Source of the DNA: an uncultured Clostridia bacterium
Lineage (GTDB): Bacteria; Bacillota; Clostridia; Oscillospirales; QAKW01
NCBI GenBank assembly: GCA_944385895.1
Contig: CALWYZ010000007.1
Location: 50,122 to 114,121, forward strand
DNA length: 64,000 nucleotides
Direction of reading: 5' to 3'
How positions within the stretch are numbered: the first letter of the stretch is position 1; every line of letters starts with the position of its first letter. Of the stretch, positions 36,730 to 45,700 are shown in pieces. A program made the translations under genes and the position numbers. Under the pieces are notes generated by a model that saw only the letters and a program-made list of their open reading frames with translations, had not been told where the DNA came from and did not search any database.

Positions 36730-38661
36730 TTATTTTCCCTCTTTCTTTGTATAGCTTAAAAGTCCGCCTGCCTTTAATATTTCTTTCTGTCTGTCAGTAA
36801 AATTACAAACAAGCGGTATTTTATCACCTGTAGTTTCATTGATAAGCGTCATCTCACCGCTGTCCATGCCGTCGAAAACACCATCAATAGACAACATATC
36901 ACCCTGGCTGAGTTTTTCATAATCGTCAGGGTTTTTAAATGTAAGCGGCATGATTCCTGCGTTGATTAGGTTTGCTATATGAATACGGGCAAAGCTTTTA
37001 GTGATTACAACACGCACGCCCAGATACAAAGGTACAAGCGCCGCATGTTCTCTTGACGAGCCCTGACCGTAGTTTGTACCGCCTACTATAATACTTTTCC
37101 CGGCTGCTTTTGCGCGTTCAGGAAAACTCTTGTCACATACTCCAAAACAAAACTGAGAAAGGTATGGGATATTAGAGCGGTATGGCAATATCTTAGCACC
37201 TGCAGGCATGATATGGTCGGTAGTTATATTATCGCCTACCTTAAGGATAAGCGGGGCTTTTACCGAATCGGTCTGAGGAATACTGTCCGGAAATTTCTTG
37301 ATATTTGGACCGCGAAGTATCTCAAGGGATTTTGCCTCTTCAGCAGATGCAGGAGGTATGATCGCACTGTCGTCTATACGGAATTTGTCCGGAAAATCTA
37401 TCTTTATGTCCATTCCGAGCGTTGTCGGATCAGTTATCTGTCCGGTAAGTGCCGCTGCAACAGCAGTCTCGGGAGACACAAGATAAACCTTACCGTCGGC
37501 TGTACCGCTTCTGCCCTCAAAATTACGATTGAAGGTACGCAAAGATACTCCACCGGAGTTTGGTGAAAACCCCATGCCTATACAAGGTCCGCATGCACAT
37601 TCCAAAATACGCGCACCGGAAGCAATAATATCGGTAAGCGCGCCGCAGTCTGCAAGCATCGCAAGTACCTGCTTGGAGCCCGGAGAAATAGATAAACTGA
37701 CATACGGTGAAATTGTCCTGCCCTTAAGCATCGCAGCAACTTTCAGCATATCAAGCAAAGATGAATTCGTACATGAACCTATACACACCTGATCAACCTT
37801 TGTGCCCTTGAGACTTTCGACCGTAACAACATTATCCGGCATATGCGGCTTGGCTATAAGCGGCTTAAGTTCAGATAAATCTATGTCTATAACACGGTCA
37901 TAGACCGCATCTGAGTCACTTGAAAGAGGTATGTAGTCCTGTTCTCTTCCTTCTGCCTTTAAAAATTCACGGGTCGTCTCGTCAGACGGGAATATAGAAG
38001 TGGTAGCACCCAGCTCCGTACCCATATTGGTAATTGTAGCACGCTCCGGCACAGAAAGAGTTTTTACTCCTTCTCCTCCCCACTCAATTATGTATCCGAC
38101 ACCGCCTTTTACCGACAGTATGCGCAGTATTTCAAGACTTACATCCTTAGCCGTGACAAAAGGCCGAAGTTTGCCCGTGAGATTTACTTTAATCATTTTG
38201 GGCATTGTAATGTAGTATGCACCGCCGCCCATGGCGACCGCAACATCAAGACCGCCGGCACCGAATGCAAGCATGCCTATACCGCCGCCCGTAGGGGTAT
38301 GACTATCTGAACCGATAAGAGTTTTACCGGGAATGCCGAATCTTTCAAGATGTACCTGATGACAGATACCGTTGCCGGGGCGTGAAAAATATATGCCGTA
38401 TTTTTTCGCCACAGATTGAATATAGCGGTGATCGTCCGCATTTTCAAAACCGGACTGGAGAGTGTTATGATCTATATATGCAACAGAACGCTCAGTACGT
38501 ACACGGTCTATACCCATAGTCTCAAATTCAAGATATGCCATGGTACCGGTTGCATCCTGCGTCAGTGTCTGATCAATTTTCAAAGCTATTTCTTTACCCG
38601 GTATCATCTCACCGCTTATAAGATGATTCTTAATAATTTTTTGTGCAATTGTAAGGCCCAT
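36730..38661 (-). CDS. acn: Aconitate hydratase (Aquifex type)
   Basis: Converts citrate to isocitrate through a 4Fe-4S cluster. At 643 aa it fits the short aconitase subfamily. Cluster cysteines are in VCIGSCTNSS and CACGPCIGMG; substrate residues in GSDSHTPTGGGIGMLAFGAGGLDVA; the swivel domain has NYGQGSSREHAA. The reading frame opens earlier, but the ATG at 38661 sits after AAGGAG and just beyond the gntR stop; I chose it. Tightly packed between gntR and icd. A LeuC role is unlikely: LeuCD is two-chain and this protein includes the swivel domain. Confidence 0.93.
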   Translation of the reverse strand: MGLTIAQKIIKNHLISGEMIPGKEIALKIDQTLTQDATGTMAYLEFETMGIDRVRTERSVAYIDHNTLQSGFENADDHRYIQSVAKKYGIYFSRPGNGICHQVHLERFGIPGKTLIGSDSHTPTGGGIGMLAFGAGGLDVAVAMGGGAYYITMPKMIKVNLTGKLRPFVTAKDVSLEILRILSVKGGVGYIIEWGGEGVKTLSVPERATITNMGTELGATTSIFPSDETTREFLKAEGREQDYIPLSSDSDAVYDRVIDIDLSELKPLIAKPHMPDNVVTVESLKGTKVDQVCIGSCTNSSLLDMLKVAAMLKGRTISPYVSLSISPGSKQVLAMLADCGALTDIIASGARILECACGPCIGMGFSPNSGGVSLRTFNRNFEGRSGTADGKVYLVSPETAVAAALTGQITDPTTLGMDIKIDFPDKFRIDDSAIIPPASAEEAKSLEILRGPNIKKFPDSIPQTDSVKAPLILKVGDNITTDHIMPAGAKILPYRSNIPYLSQFCFGVCDKSFPERAKAAGKSIIVGGTNYGQGSSREHAALVPLYLGVRVVITKSFARIHIANLINAGIMPLTFKNPDDYEKLSQGDMLSIDGVFDGMDSGEMTLINETTGDKIPLVCNFTDRQKEILKAGGLLSYTKKEGK

Positions 38662-38665
38662 CGTT

Positions 38666-39328
38666 TTATATCTCCTTTTCAAGTATACTGTCGCGCGCTC
38701 TTGTGGCGTGCTCTATAGTCAACTTCTGAGCAAGCTCGGGATCATGGTGTTCAAGTGCATGGTAAATGCCTTCATGCTCATTAAGCGACTGTCTTGCTCG
38801 GCTGTGGCTTTTCATCGACGCTTTTCGGTATTTTATCATTTTTTTGTGTATGGGCAAAAGCGTGTCATAATATGCCTTGCTGCCGCTGAATATATACAAC
38901 AGACGATGAAACTCAGAATCAAGATTTTTTATATTATCCGAATTATCCGAGTTATCAGCATCTGTCTTATCAACATAATAACGCTGAAGATCCAATACCT
39001 CTTTCATCTTTGACAGACCGTCATCGGTTATGCTGCGCGCCGTACGTGCCGCGGCAAGCCCCTCCAGATGCATGCGTATTTCATACATATCGAAAAGGTC
39101 CTCCTTGGAAATACCGATAACGACTGCTCCGCGGCTGGTCTCCTCTATTATATGTTCCTGTTCAAGCCTGCGAATAGCCTCGCGTATCGGTGTGCGTGAA
39201 ACTCCCAGTGTTTCTGAAAGTTTAAGCTCAGTCAAAATTTCTCCTCGCTGATATTTACCTATTAGAATATCATGCTCAAGCTGTTCAAAAATCTGGTCTG
39301 CTATTGAAATACTTTTATGTTCTTTCAT
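38666..39328 (-). CDS. GntR-family regulator (FCD/FadR subfamily)
   Basis: A 220-aa regulator. N-terminal winged helix (ILIGKYQRGEILTELKLSETLGVSRTPIREAIRRLEQEHIIEE, about 15-75) and a helical FCD effector domain (about 85-215) with the metal-site-like residues in DSEFHRLLY and NEHEGIYHALEHHD. It lies inside the citrate synthase-aconitase-IDH operon and probably controls it; an ATTGTATACAAT palindrome, the kind of site bound by FCD regulators, overlaps the operon promoter. The effector is likely an organic acid such as citrate or 2-oxoglutarate, by inference. Confidence 0.85.
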   Translation of the reverse strand: MKEHKSISIADQIFEQLEHDILIGKYQRGEILTELKLSETLGVSRTPIREAIRRLEQEHIIEETSRGAVVIGISKEDLFDMYEIRMHLEGLAAARTARSITDDGLSKMKEVLDLQRYYVDKTDADNSDNSDNIKNLDSEFHRLLYIFSGSKAYYDTLLPIHKKMIKYRKASMKSHSRARQSLNEHEGIYHALEHHDPELAQKLTIEHATRARDSILEKEI

Positions 39329-39341
39329 GATAAATCCCTCT

Positions 39342-40718
39342 CTATACGCGCTTGTACTTTCCGCCGGAAAGCTGCTCTATTTTAAGCTCCAGCTCTTCAT
39401 TTGAAAGCGATGTGGTACGTCCGCTCTCATATTCTTTGTCTACCCACTCTTTAAGTGCCGCAACAAGAGGATCGCGCTTATCTATCATATTTTCACCCGT
39501 CAGGTCAAAATTCTGATTTATCCAATAGGCGATACCCGCCAGTCCTGATGTTTTGCTGATCATAACAGAGGCAGGTCTGTTAAGGAGCTTTTTAGTATCA
39601 AATATATTGTATATCTCCTCATCCTTCAAAAGACCGTCAGCATGTATTCCCGCACGTGTCACATTAAAATTCTTTCCTACAAACGGGGTCATGGGCGGTA
39701 TCTTATAGCCTATATTATGCTTAAAGTACTCGGCAATTTCCGTTATCACGGTCGGATTCATACCGTCAAGCGAGCCGCGCAAAGAAGCATACTCAAAAAC
39801 CATCGCCTCCAACGGCACATTTCCTGTACGTTCACCAATTCCCAAAAGCGAGCAGTTAACGCCTGACGCACCGTACAACCACGCGGTAGACGCATTTGCA
39901 ACCGCCTTGTAAAAATCATTATGTCCGTGCCATTCCAAAAGCTCACTCTTAACATCTGCATAATGCTGAAGTCCGTAAACAATTCCCGGAACACTTCTTG
40001 GTAGGTCTACCTCAGGATACGGAACCCCATAACCCATTGTGTCGCAAGCACGTATACGCACAGGTATCTTGGCCTCGTTGGACAGCCTCATAAGCTCGTT
40101 TACAAAAGGAACAACAAAACCGTAAAAATCCGCACGAGTAATATCTTCCAGATGACAGCGCGGCATAACACCTGCTTCAAACGCTTCCTTGACTGTTGCA
40201 AGATAATGATCCATTGCCTGAGCACGTGTCATTTTCATTTTTTTAAAAATATGATAGTCGCTGCAGCTGACAAGTATCCCGGTCTCCCGTATTCCAAGAT
40301 CACGAACCAGTTTAAAATCCTCCCGGCTTGCACGTATCCATGTAGTGATCTCAGGAAATTTAAGCCCCAGATCCATACACCGCTCCAAAGCCTCTCTGTC
40401 TTTTTTGCTGTAAATAAAAAACTCTGTTTGCCGGATTATACCGTACGGCCCGCCAAGCTTTGACATAAGCTTATAAAGGTCTACTATTTGATCTGCAGTA
40501 TACGGATTTACCGATTGCTGTCCGTCTCTGAACGACGTATCGGTTATCCATATATCCTCAGGCATTGAAAGCGGCACACGCCGATGGTTAAATGCGACTT
40601 TCGGCACCTCTTCATAATTATATATATCACGGTATAAATTTGGTTTGTCAACATCCTGAAGATTATATTTGTAACTGTTTTGCTCCAAAAGATTGGATTT
40701 TGGTGAAATCTCAAGCAT
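39342..40718 (-). CDS. Re-citrate synthase (homocitrate/isopropylmalate synthase family)
   Basis: Predicted to condense acetyl-CoA and oxaloacetate with Re stereochemistry. The 458-aa protein has the DRE-TIM barrel motif as DTSFRDGQQS, metal ligands in WHGHND, the loop NCSLLGIGERTGNVPLE and a C-terminal extension without a LeuA leucine-binding domain. This form resembles the C. kluyveri Re-citrate synthase. The operon context (aconitase, IDH) and the absence of leu genes or a Si-type citrate synthase nearby support citrate rather than homocitrate or isopropylmalate. ATG at 40718 is preceded by GGAG; an upstream start is unlikely. Confidence 0.82.
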   Translation of the reverse strand: MLEISPKSNLLEQNSYKYNLQDVDKPNLYRDIYNYEEVPKVAFNHRRVPLSMPEDIWITDTSFRDGQQSVNPYTADQIVDLYKLMSKLGGPYGIIRQTEFFIYSKKDREALERCMDLGLKFPEITTWIRASREDFKLVRDLGIRETGILVSCSDYHIFKKMKMTRAQAMDHYLATVKEAFEAGVMPRCHLEDITRADFYGFVVPFVNELMRLSNEAKIPVRIRACDTMGYGVPYPEVDLPRSVPGIVYGLQHYADVKSELLEWHGHNDFYKAVANASTAWLYGASGVNCSLLGIGERTGNVPLEAMVFEYASLRGSLDGMNPTVITEIAEYFKHNIGYKIPPMTPFVGKNFNVTRAGIHADGLLKDEEIYNIFDTKKLLNRPASVMISKTSGLAGIAYWINQNFDLTGENMIDKRDPLVAALKEWVDKEYESGRTTSLSNEELELKIEQLSGGKYKRV

Positions 40719-40749
40719 CTTTATTCTCCTCTTTAGGAATATATGTATT

Positions 40750-40761
40750 ATTGTATACAAT
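40750..40761. promoter_or_regulatory. Candidate GntR operator
   Basis: Perfect 12-base palindrome ATTGTATACAAT, overlapping the end of the -10 box of the citrate operon promoter. Its form matches known FCD-type GntR sites (TNGTATACNA). Confidence 0.65.
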
Positions 40762-40788
40762 TATACCATGGCTATTTTCTTTTGTCTA
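40760..40788 (-). promoter_or_regulatory. Promoter of Re-citrate synthase operon
   Basis: On the minus strand TAGACA (40783-40788), 17-base spacer, TATAAT (40760-40765), 42 bases upstream of the start codon. Confidence 0.82.
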
Positions 40789-40816
40789 TATAATTTTAAA
40801 TTTTTTTAAAATGCTA

Positions 40817-40845
40817 TTGACTTTTACACGCTAAAGCGATATCAT
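40817..40845 (+). promoter_or_regulatory. Promoter of yerC-his operon
   Basis: TTGACT (40817-40822), 17-base spacer, TATCAT (40840-40845), 33 bases before yerC. It is back to back with the citrate operon promoter, 28 bases apart. Confidence 0.8.
40821..40836 (+). promoter_or_regulatory. Candidate YerC (HisR) operator
   Basis: CTTTTACACGCTAAAG lies in the promoter spacer and has imperfect dyad symmetry (CTTT...AAAG). A further TTTAC/GTAAA pair spans the -10. A repressor here would block RNA polymerase. The link to YerC rests on position. Confidence 0.45.
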
Positions 40846-40878
40846 GTTAAAGTAAATCTGATAAACGGAGTAAGTAAA

Positions 40879-41184
40879 ATGGATGTTTTTCATACAGAGG
40901 GTGCTAAACTTTTAATAGACGGACTTATGTCTCTTGAAACCAAAGAGGAATACGCTGCCTTTTTAGAAGATTTGCTTACCACAAAAGAGATGCTGGATAT
41001 GTCGCAAAGAATTATGGTGGCAAAGCTTTTGACAGAAAAAAAAGTATACAATAAAATCGCAGAAGAGACAGGGGCAAGTTCCGCTACGATCAGTCGCGTA
41101 AACCGTGCTTTCACTTATGGTAAAGACGGTTATAAAACTGTATTCAAAAGACTGAAAGGAAACAATAAAAATGACACTGAATGA
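40879..41184 (+). CDS. yerC: YerC/YecD family TrpR-like regulator, putative histidine regulator
   Basis: A 101-aa protein of the TrpR-related YerC family. The helix-turn-helix lies at about 53-75 (KKVYNKIAEETGASSATISRVNRAF), preceded by the helical dimer region. It is the first gene of the his operon and overlaps hisZ by 14 bases, so it probably autoregulates the operon in response to histidine, as TrpR does with tryptophan. That role in Firmicutes is a comparative-genomics prediction. Start: ATG with CGGAG upstream. Confidence 0.85.
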   Translation: MDVFHTEGAKLLIDGLMSLETKEEYAAFLEDLLTTKEMLDMSQRIMVAKLLTEKKVYNKIAEETGASSATISRVNRAFTYGKDGYKTVFKRLKGNNKNDTE

Positions 41185-42136
41185 CAATGAGCTTTTACCG
41201 TCCGAGCGTGCGGTGTACACGTTACGCCAGCTTTATCTCAGCTATGGATATAAACGTTATAAAGTCAGCAAATTTGAAGAATATGATTTATATGCACAAA
41301 ACAAAAGTTTTTTAACCGATAAAAGCATACTTACATTCACTGATACGGATGGACGCCTGATGGCGCTCAAACCGGATATAACTTTATCAATAATAAAAAA
41401 TATCAAGGATACACAAGGAACACAAAAAGTTTTTTATAATGAATGCGTATACCGTGCCAGTGACAGCGGTTTCAGAGAACTTATGCAAACCGGACTTGAG
41501 TGTATAGGGGATATTGAACTTAGCTTAACGGCTGAGGTAATATCTCTTGCATACAAAAGTCTTGAACGCATCGGTGAAAACTTTCTTATTGACATATCAC
41601 ATATGGGATTCACCATGGGTCTTATAGACGCTATAACTGAAGACAGTAATATAAAAGCACAGCTGATGCTTGCAGTACAAGCTAAAAGCTATGATGAGGT
41701 TAAAGAGATATGCGCCCAAACAAAAGCCGGCGATAGATTTTCAAACGCGCTTGCCCGGGCATGCGTTCTTTACGGCCGGCCGAGCGACATTCTAAAAGAA
41801 GCACGTGACATTTCGGTAAATGCTCAAACAAACGCTGCTCTGGACGATCTTGAAGGCATAGTAAACATTATGAGCGAAAACGGGCTTACAAAAAATTTAA
41901 GGCTGGATTTTTCTATTTTGAATGATACAAATTATTATAACGGGATAATTTTCAAAGGCTTTATTGACGGTATCCCTCAAAGCGTACTTTCCGGCGGACG
42001 CTATGACAGCTTACTTGAAAAACTCGGCAAAAACCAGGGAGCAATCGGCTTTGCCGTTTATCTTGACAGTCTTGACAGACTGTTAATGAGTAAAGATACA
42101 TCCGCAACCGACGGAGGTGATAGCATTGTCGGATAA
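41171..42136 (+). CDS. hisZ: ATP phosphoribosyltransferase regulatory subunit HisZ
   Basis: A 321-aa HisRS-like paralogue that complexes with short-form HisG and conveys histidine feedback. It has the class II fold signatures LMALKPDITLSIIKNI and QKVFYNECVYRA, and a late SGGRYDSLLEKLGKNQGAIGFAVYLDSL, but lacks the anticodon-binding domain of HisRS. Its presence agrees with the short HisG next to it. Overlaps yerC and hisG, so translation is coupled. Confidence 0.94.
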   Translation: MTLNDNELLPSERAVYTLRQLYLSYGYKRYKVSKFEEYDLYAQNKSFLTDKSILTFTDTDGRLMALKPDITLSIIKNIKDTQGTQKVFYNECVYRASDSGFRELMQTGLECIGDIELSLTAEVISLAYKSLERIGENFLIDISHMGFTMGLIDAITEDSNIKAQLMLAVQAKSYDEVKEICAQTKAGDRFSNALARACVLYGRPSDILKEARDISVNAQTNAALDDLEGIVNIMSENGLTKNLRLDFSILNDTNYYNGIIFKGFIDGIPQSVLSGGRYDSLLEKLGKNQGAIGFAVYLDSLDRLLMSKDTSATDGGDSIVG

Positions 42137-42773
42137 TTATGTAAATATAGCTCTGCCCAAAGGCAGACTGGGAGAATCAGCATATGCTATTTTTGAAAAT
42201 GCCGGCTATGATTGTCCTGATATCCATAAGCAAAACCGCAAACTTATTTTTGAAAATGCGCAGAATCTTGTGCGTTATTTTTGGGTAAAGCCGTCTGATG
42301 TGGCAATTTATGTTGAAAAAGGTGCCGCAGATATCGGAATAGTCGGTAAAGATATTTTGCTTGAATATCGTCCGGACGTATATGAATTATGTGATCTTCA
42401 TATAGGTATATGCCGTATGGCAGTTGCTGCAAAGCAGAATTTTACGGATAATCCAGATATGGTCTTGAGAGTTGCCACAAAATTTCCCGGCATTGCAAAA
42501 CACTACTACGCCGAAAAAAGCCGCGAAATTGAAATCATAAAGCTCAACGGATCTATAGAGCTTGCACCACTCCTAGGACTTTCAGATGTTATCGTAGATA
42601 TTGTAGAAACCGGTAAGACGCTTGCAGAAAACGGACTTGTTGCATATGAGACAGTAGCACCCATAAGTGCAAGACTTATATCAAATAAAGTAAGCTATAA
42701 ATTTAAAAATACCGCAATAACACAGATCAGCAAAAAAATAAGTAATATATGTAAGGAAAATATCGATGATTAA
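42126..42773 (+). CDS. hisG: ATP phosphoribosyltransferase HisG (short form)
   Basis: First step of histidine synthesis, ATP + PRPP to PR-ATP. The product is 215 aa, i.e. the short form needing HisZ. Recognised by NIALPKGRLGE, GAADIGIVGKDILLEY and the PRPP loop DVIVDIVETGKTLAENGL. The TTG at 42126, 8 bases after GGAGG, is the likely start, rather than the GTG at 42117. Overlaps hisZ and hisD. Confidence 0.96.
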   Translation: MSDNYVNIALPKGRLGESAYAIFENAGYDCPDIHKQNRKLIFENAQNLVRYFWVKPSDVAIYVEKGAADIGIVGKDILLEYRPDVYELCDLHIGICRMAVAAKQNFTDNPDMVLRVATKFPGIAKHYYAEKSREIEIIKLNGSIELAPLLGLSDVIVDIVETGKTLAENGLVAYETVAPISARLISNKVSYKFKNTAITQISKKISNICKENIDD

Positions 42774-44052
42774 AATACTTAAATATAATGAAACAGACAA
42801 AAAAGATTTATTTTTGCGAGACAGTGGGAAGACACTCATAAGCGACACCGTAAATGATATTATCCGTGACGTGCGCAAACGCAAAGACAGTGCACTGTTT
42901 GAATATACTTTAAAATTTGATAAGGCACAATTAAAAGAGCTTGAGGTGTCAAACTCTGAAATTGAAAATGCTGTAAAAAGCGTTTCTCCAAAACTTTTAA
43001 AGGTTATGGAGCGTGCATCAGACAACATCAGAGCTTTTCATAAAAATCAAGTTCGTCCGGGCTTTATAACAAACGGAAAAGACGGTGTTATAAGTGGTCA
43101 GCGCGTTCTTCCCATAGAGAGAGTAGGGCTTTATGTTCCGGGCGGTACAGCGGCATATCCTTCGTCTGTGCTGATGAATTGTATACCCGCCGTTATTGCA
43201 GGCTGTGAGCTTATAGTTATGACAACGCCTCCGTCGTCGGACGGCACGGTTAATCCTGCCATACTTGCAGCGGCAAAAATTGCCGGAGTTCAACGTATTT
43301 TCAAAGTTGGCGGGGCGCAGGCAGTGGCAGCTCTTGCGTACGGAACTCAGACGATCCCATGCGTAGATAAGATCGTGGGACCAGGCAATGCGTATGTTGC
43401 AGAAGCAAAACGACAGGTTTTTGGCAAAGTAGCTATTGACATGATAGCCGGACCAAGCGAAATACTCATAGTAGCAGATGACAGCTGCAATCCGGAATAC
43501 GTAGCTGCCGACCTTTTGTCCCAGGCAGAACACGACAAAATGGCAAGCGCCGTACTTGTAACTGACAGTCAAAGGCTTGCCGATTCCGTGTCAAATGCGA
43601 TTGAAAGACAAATACCCCGGCTTTTACGTGCCGATATTGCCCGTGCTTCTATAGACAACAATGGTAAAATAATTATTGCAGACAGCCTTTGGGCTGCCGT
43701 GGATATTGCAAACGAACTTGCTCCTGAACATCTGGAAATCTGCACAGACAATCCTTTTGACTATTTAAGCAGTATTAAAAATGCAGGTTCTGTATTTTTG
43801 GGGAAATATTGTCCTGAAGCTGTAGGCGACTATTTTGCAGGCCCCAATCACACACTTCCTACAAGCGGTACAGCACGGTTTTCAAGTCCACTGTCAGTGG
43901 ATGATTTTGTCAAAAAAACACAATATACATACTACACTGAAGACGGTCTTAACAAAATAGCATACGATATTGATACTTTCGCAAAAGCAGAGGGTCTTAC
44001 TGCTCATGCAAAAAGTGTAACTATCCGTTTTGAAGGAAGTGAAAACAAATGA
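42766..44052 (+). CDS. hisD: Histidinol dehydrogenase HisD
   Basis: Last two steps, histidinol to histidine with 2 NAD. The 428-aa zinc enzyme shows VGLYVPGGTAAYPSSVLMN, VGGAQAVAALAYGTQTIPCVDKIVGPGNAYVAEAK, IDMIAGPSEILI, a catalytic AEHDKMASAVLV and NHTLPTSGTARF. Complete. Starts 8 bases before the hisG stop and ends with an ATGA overlap to hisC. Confidence 0.98.
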   Translation: MIKILKYNETDKKDLFLRDSGKTLISDTVNDIIRDVRKRKDSALFEYTLKFDKAQLKELEVSNSEIENAVKSVSPKLLKVMERASDNIRAFHKNQVRPGFITNGKDGVISGQRVLPIERVGLYVPGGTAAYPSSVLMNCIPAVIAGCELIVMTTPPSSDGTVNPAILAAAKIAGVQRIFKVGGAQAVAALAYGTQTIPCVDKIVGPGNAYVAEAKRQVFGKVAIDMIAGPSEILIVADDSCNPEYVAADLLSQAEHDKMASAVLVTDSQRLADSVSNAIERQIPRLLRADIARASIDNNGKIIIADSLWAAVDIANELAPEHLEICTDNPFDYLSSIKNAGSVFLGKYCPEAVGDYFAGPNHTLPTSGTARFSSPLSVDDFVKKTQYTYYTEDGLNKIAYDIDTFAKAEGLTAHAKSVTIRFEGSENK

Positions 44053-45116
44053 GCAGATTTCTGTCAGATCGACTGTCTGCACTTAAAGAGTACATACCAG
44101 GCGAGCAGCCTCAGGATATGAAATATATAAAACTCAATACAAATGAGTCACCGTATGATCCGTCACCTGAAGTAAAAAAAGCAATAACTCAAAAAAGAGC
44201 GGCAAAACTACAGCTGTATCCCGAGCCCGATTGTACGGAGCTTAGCGACGCACTTGCGCGTTACTATAACGTAGATCGAAACAATATATTAATAGGCAAC
44301 GGTTCGGATGAAATATTAAATTTTTGTTTTTCAGCTTATTTTGACAATAAATCTCCTGTTTTGTTCCCGGATATAACCTATGGTTTTTATAAAGTATTTG
44401 CAGACCTATATGGCTCTGACTATACACAGATTCCGCTTAATGATTGTTTTTGCATTGACCCTAATGACTACATAGGCAAAAATAAAAATATCATACTTGC
44501 CAATCCAAACGCACCAACGGGAATAGCATTACCGGTATCGGATATCGAAACAATGGCCGCCTCAAATCCTGATAATATCGTTATAATAGACGAAGCGTAC
44601 GTTGATTTCGGCGGACAGAGCTGTGCTCAGCTAATAAAAAAATATAAAAACCTTATTGTAGTAATGACGTTTTCAAAATCCCGCTCACTTGCAGGCGCGC
44701 GTATGGGGTTTGCCATTGCCGACAGCGAGCTTATATCTGATCTTAATAAAATCAAATATTCCACAAATCCGTATAACATCAACAGCATGAGTCAACAGGC
44801 TGCTCTTGCAGCAGTAAATAGCTGTGACTATTATGAGCAAAACTGCAAAAAGATCATGGTAACAAGAGACAATTTCTGCATTGGGCTTGAAAAACTGAAT
44901 TTTGAATATCTGCCGTCATGTGCAAACTTTATCTTTGCCAAAAAAACCGGTATAGACGGAAAAACACTTTATTTGGAATTAAAGAAGAAAGGAATACTCA
45001 CCCGTCATTTTGACAGCCCGCGCATTCAGGATTTTCTGCGTATTACCATCGGTACACAGCAACAGATGGACATACTGCTTTCTGCACTTTCTGAAATAAC
45101 GGAGGAAATTTTATGA
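44049..45116 (+). CDS. hisC: Histidinol-phosphate aminotransferase HisC
   Basis: PLP-dependent transamination of imidazole-acetol phosphate with glutamate. 355 aa, fold-type I. Visible are KLNTNESPYDPSPEVKKAI, GNGSDEILNF, NPNAPTGIAL, IIDEAYVDF and the PLP lysine in TFSKSRSLAGARMGF. The ATG overlaps the hisD stop by four bases, as does its own stop with hisB. Glutamate for this step can come from the 2-oxoglutarate operon upstream. Confidence 0.96.
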   Translation: MSRFLSDRLSALKEYIPGEQPQDMKYIKLNTNESPYDPSPEVKKAITQKRAAKLQLYPEPDCTELSDALARYYNVDRNNILIGNGSDEILNFCFSAYFDNKSPVLFPDITYGFYKVFADLYGSDYTQIPLNDCFCIDPNDYIGKNKNIILANPNAPTGIALPVSDIETMAASNPDNIVIIDEAYVDFGGQSCAQLIKKYKNLIVVMTFSKSRSLAGARMGFAIADSELISDLNKIKYSTNPYNINSMSQQAALAAVNSCDYYEQNCKKIMVTRDNFCIGLEKLNFEYLPSCANFIFAKKTGIDGKTLYLELKKKGILTRHFDSPRIQDFLRITIGTQQQMDILLSALSEITEEIL

Positions 45117-45700
45117 GAACTGCATCAATAAAACGCAAAACCACCGAAACTGATATAACGGTATTATTAAATATAGACGGCAGCGGCAAAAGCCAAATTC
45201 AATCCGGCAACGGATTTTTTGACCATATGCTCACCTTGCTTTCACGTCATGCACGTTTTGATCTGAATATAACCTGCATAGGTGACACAAACGTAGATTT
45301 TCATCACAGTGCAGAAGATATAGGTATTGCAGTTGGCTGTGCTTTAAAAGAAGCGCTGTCCGACAAACGCGGGATAACGCGGTACGCTCATACAGTGCTT
45401 CCAATGGATGAAGCACTTATTTTGACGGCTGTTGATATTTCCGGCAGAAGTCATCTGTCCTGCAATCTCTGTCTGCCATCGGCGCGCATAGGAGACTTTG
45501 ATACTGAGCTATGCAGTGAATTTTTAAATGCTTTTGCGTCAAATGCGGGTATTACACTGCATGTCAGACAGCTTTCCGGAAATAATACCCATCACATAAT
45601 AGAGGGAACATTCAAATCCCTTGCAAAAAGTCTTCGCTGCGCATGTATGATAGATCCTCAAGCAGCGGATGATATTCCTTCGACAAAGGGGTTGCTTTAA
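45113..45700 (+). CDS. hisB: Imidazoleglycerol-phosphate dehydratase HisB
   Basis: Dehydration of IGP. 195 aa, monofunctional (no HAD phosphatase domain). Metal-binding repeats FFDHMLTLLSRH and VDFHHSAEDIGIAVG; later NTHHIIEGTFKSLAKSLR. Start in ATGA overlap with hisC; its stop is directly followed by the hisH start. Confidence 0.97.
   Translation: MRTASIKRKTTETDITVLLNIDGSGKSQIQSGNGFFDHMLTLLSRHARFDLNITCIGDTNVDFHHSAEDIGIAVGCALKEALSDKRGITRYAHTVLPMDEALILTAVDISGRSHLSCNLCLPSARIGDFDTELCSEFLNAFASNAGITLHVRQLSGNNTHHIIEGTFKSLAKSLRCACMIDPQAADDIPSTKGLL

Noticed and set aside
43018..43572. 184-aa frame antisense to hisD
   Set aside because: hisD is complete on the other strand; no motif or ribosome site here.
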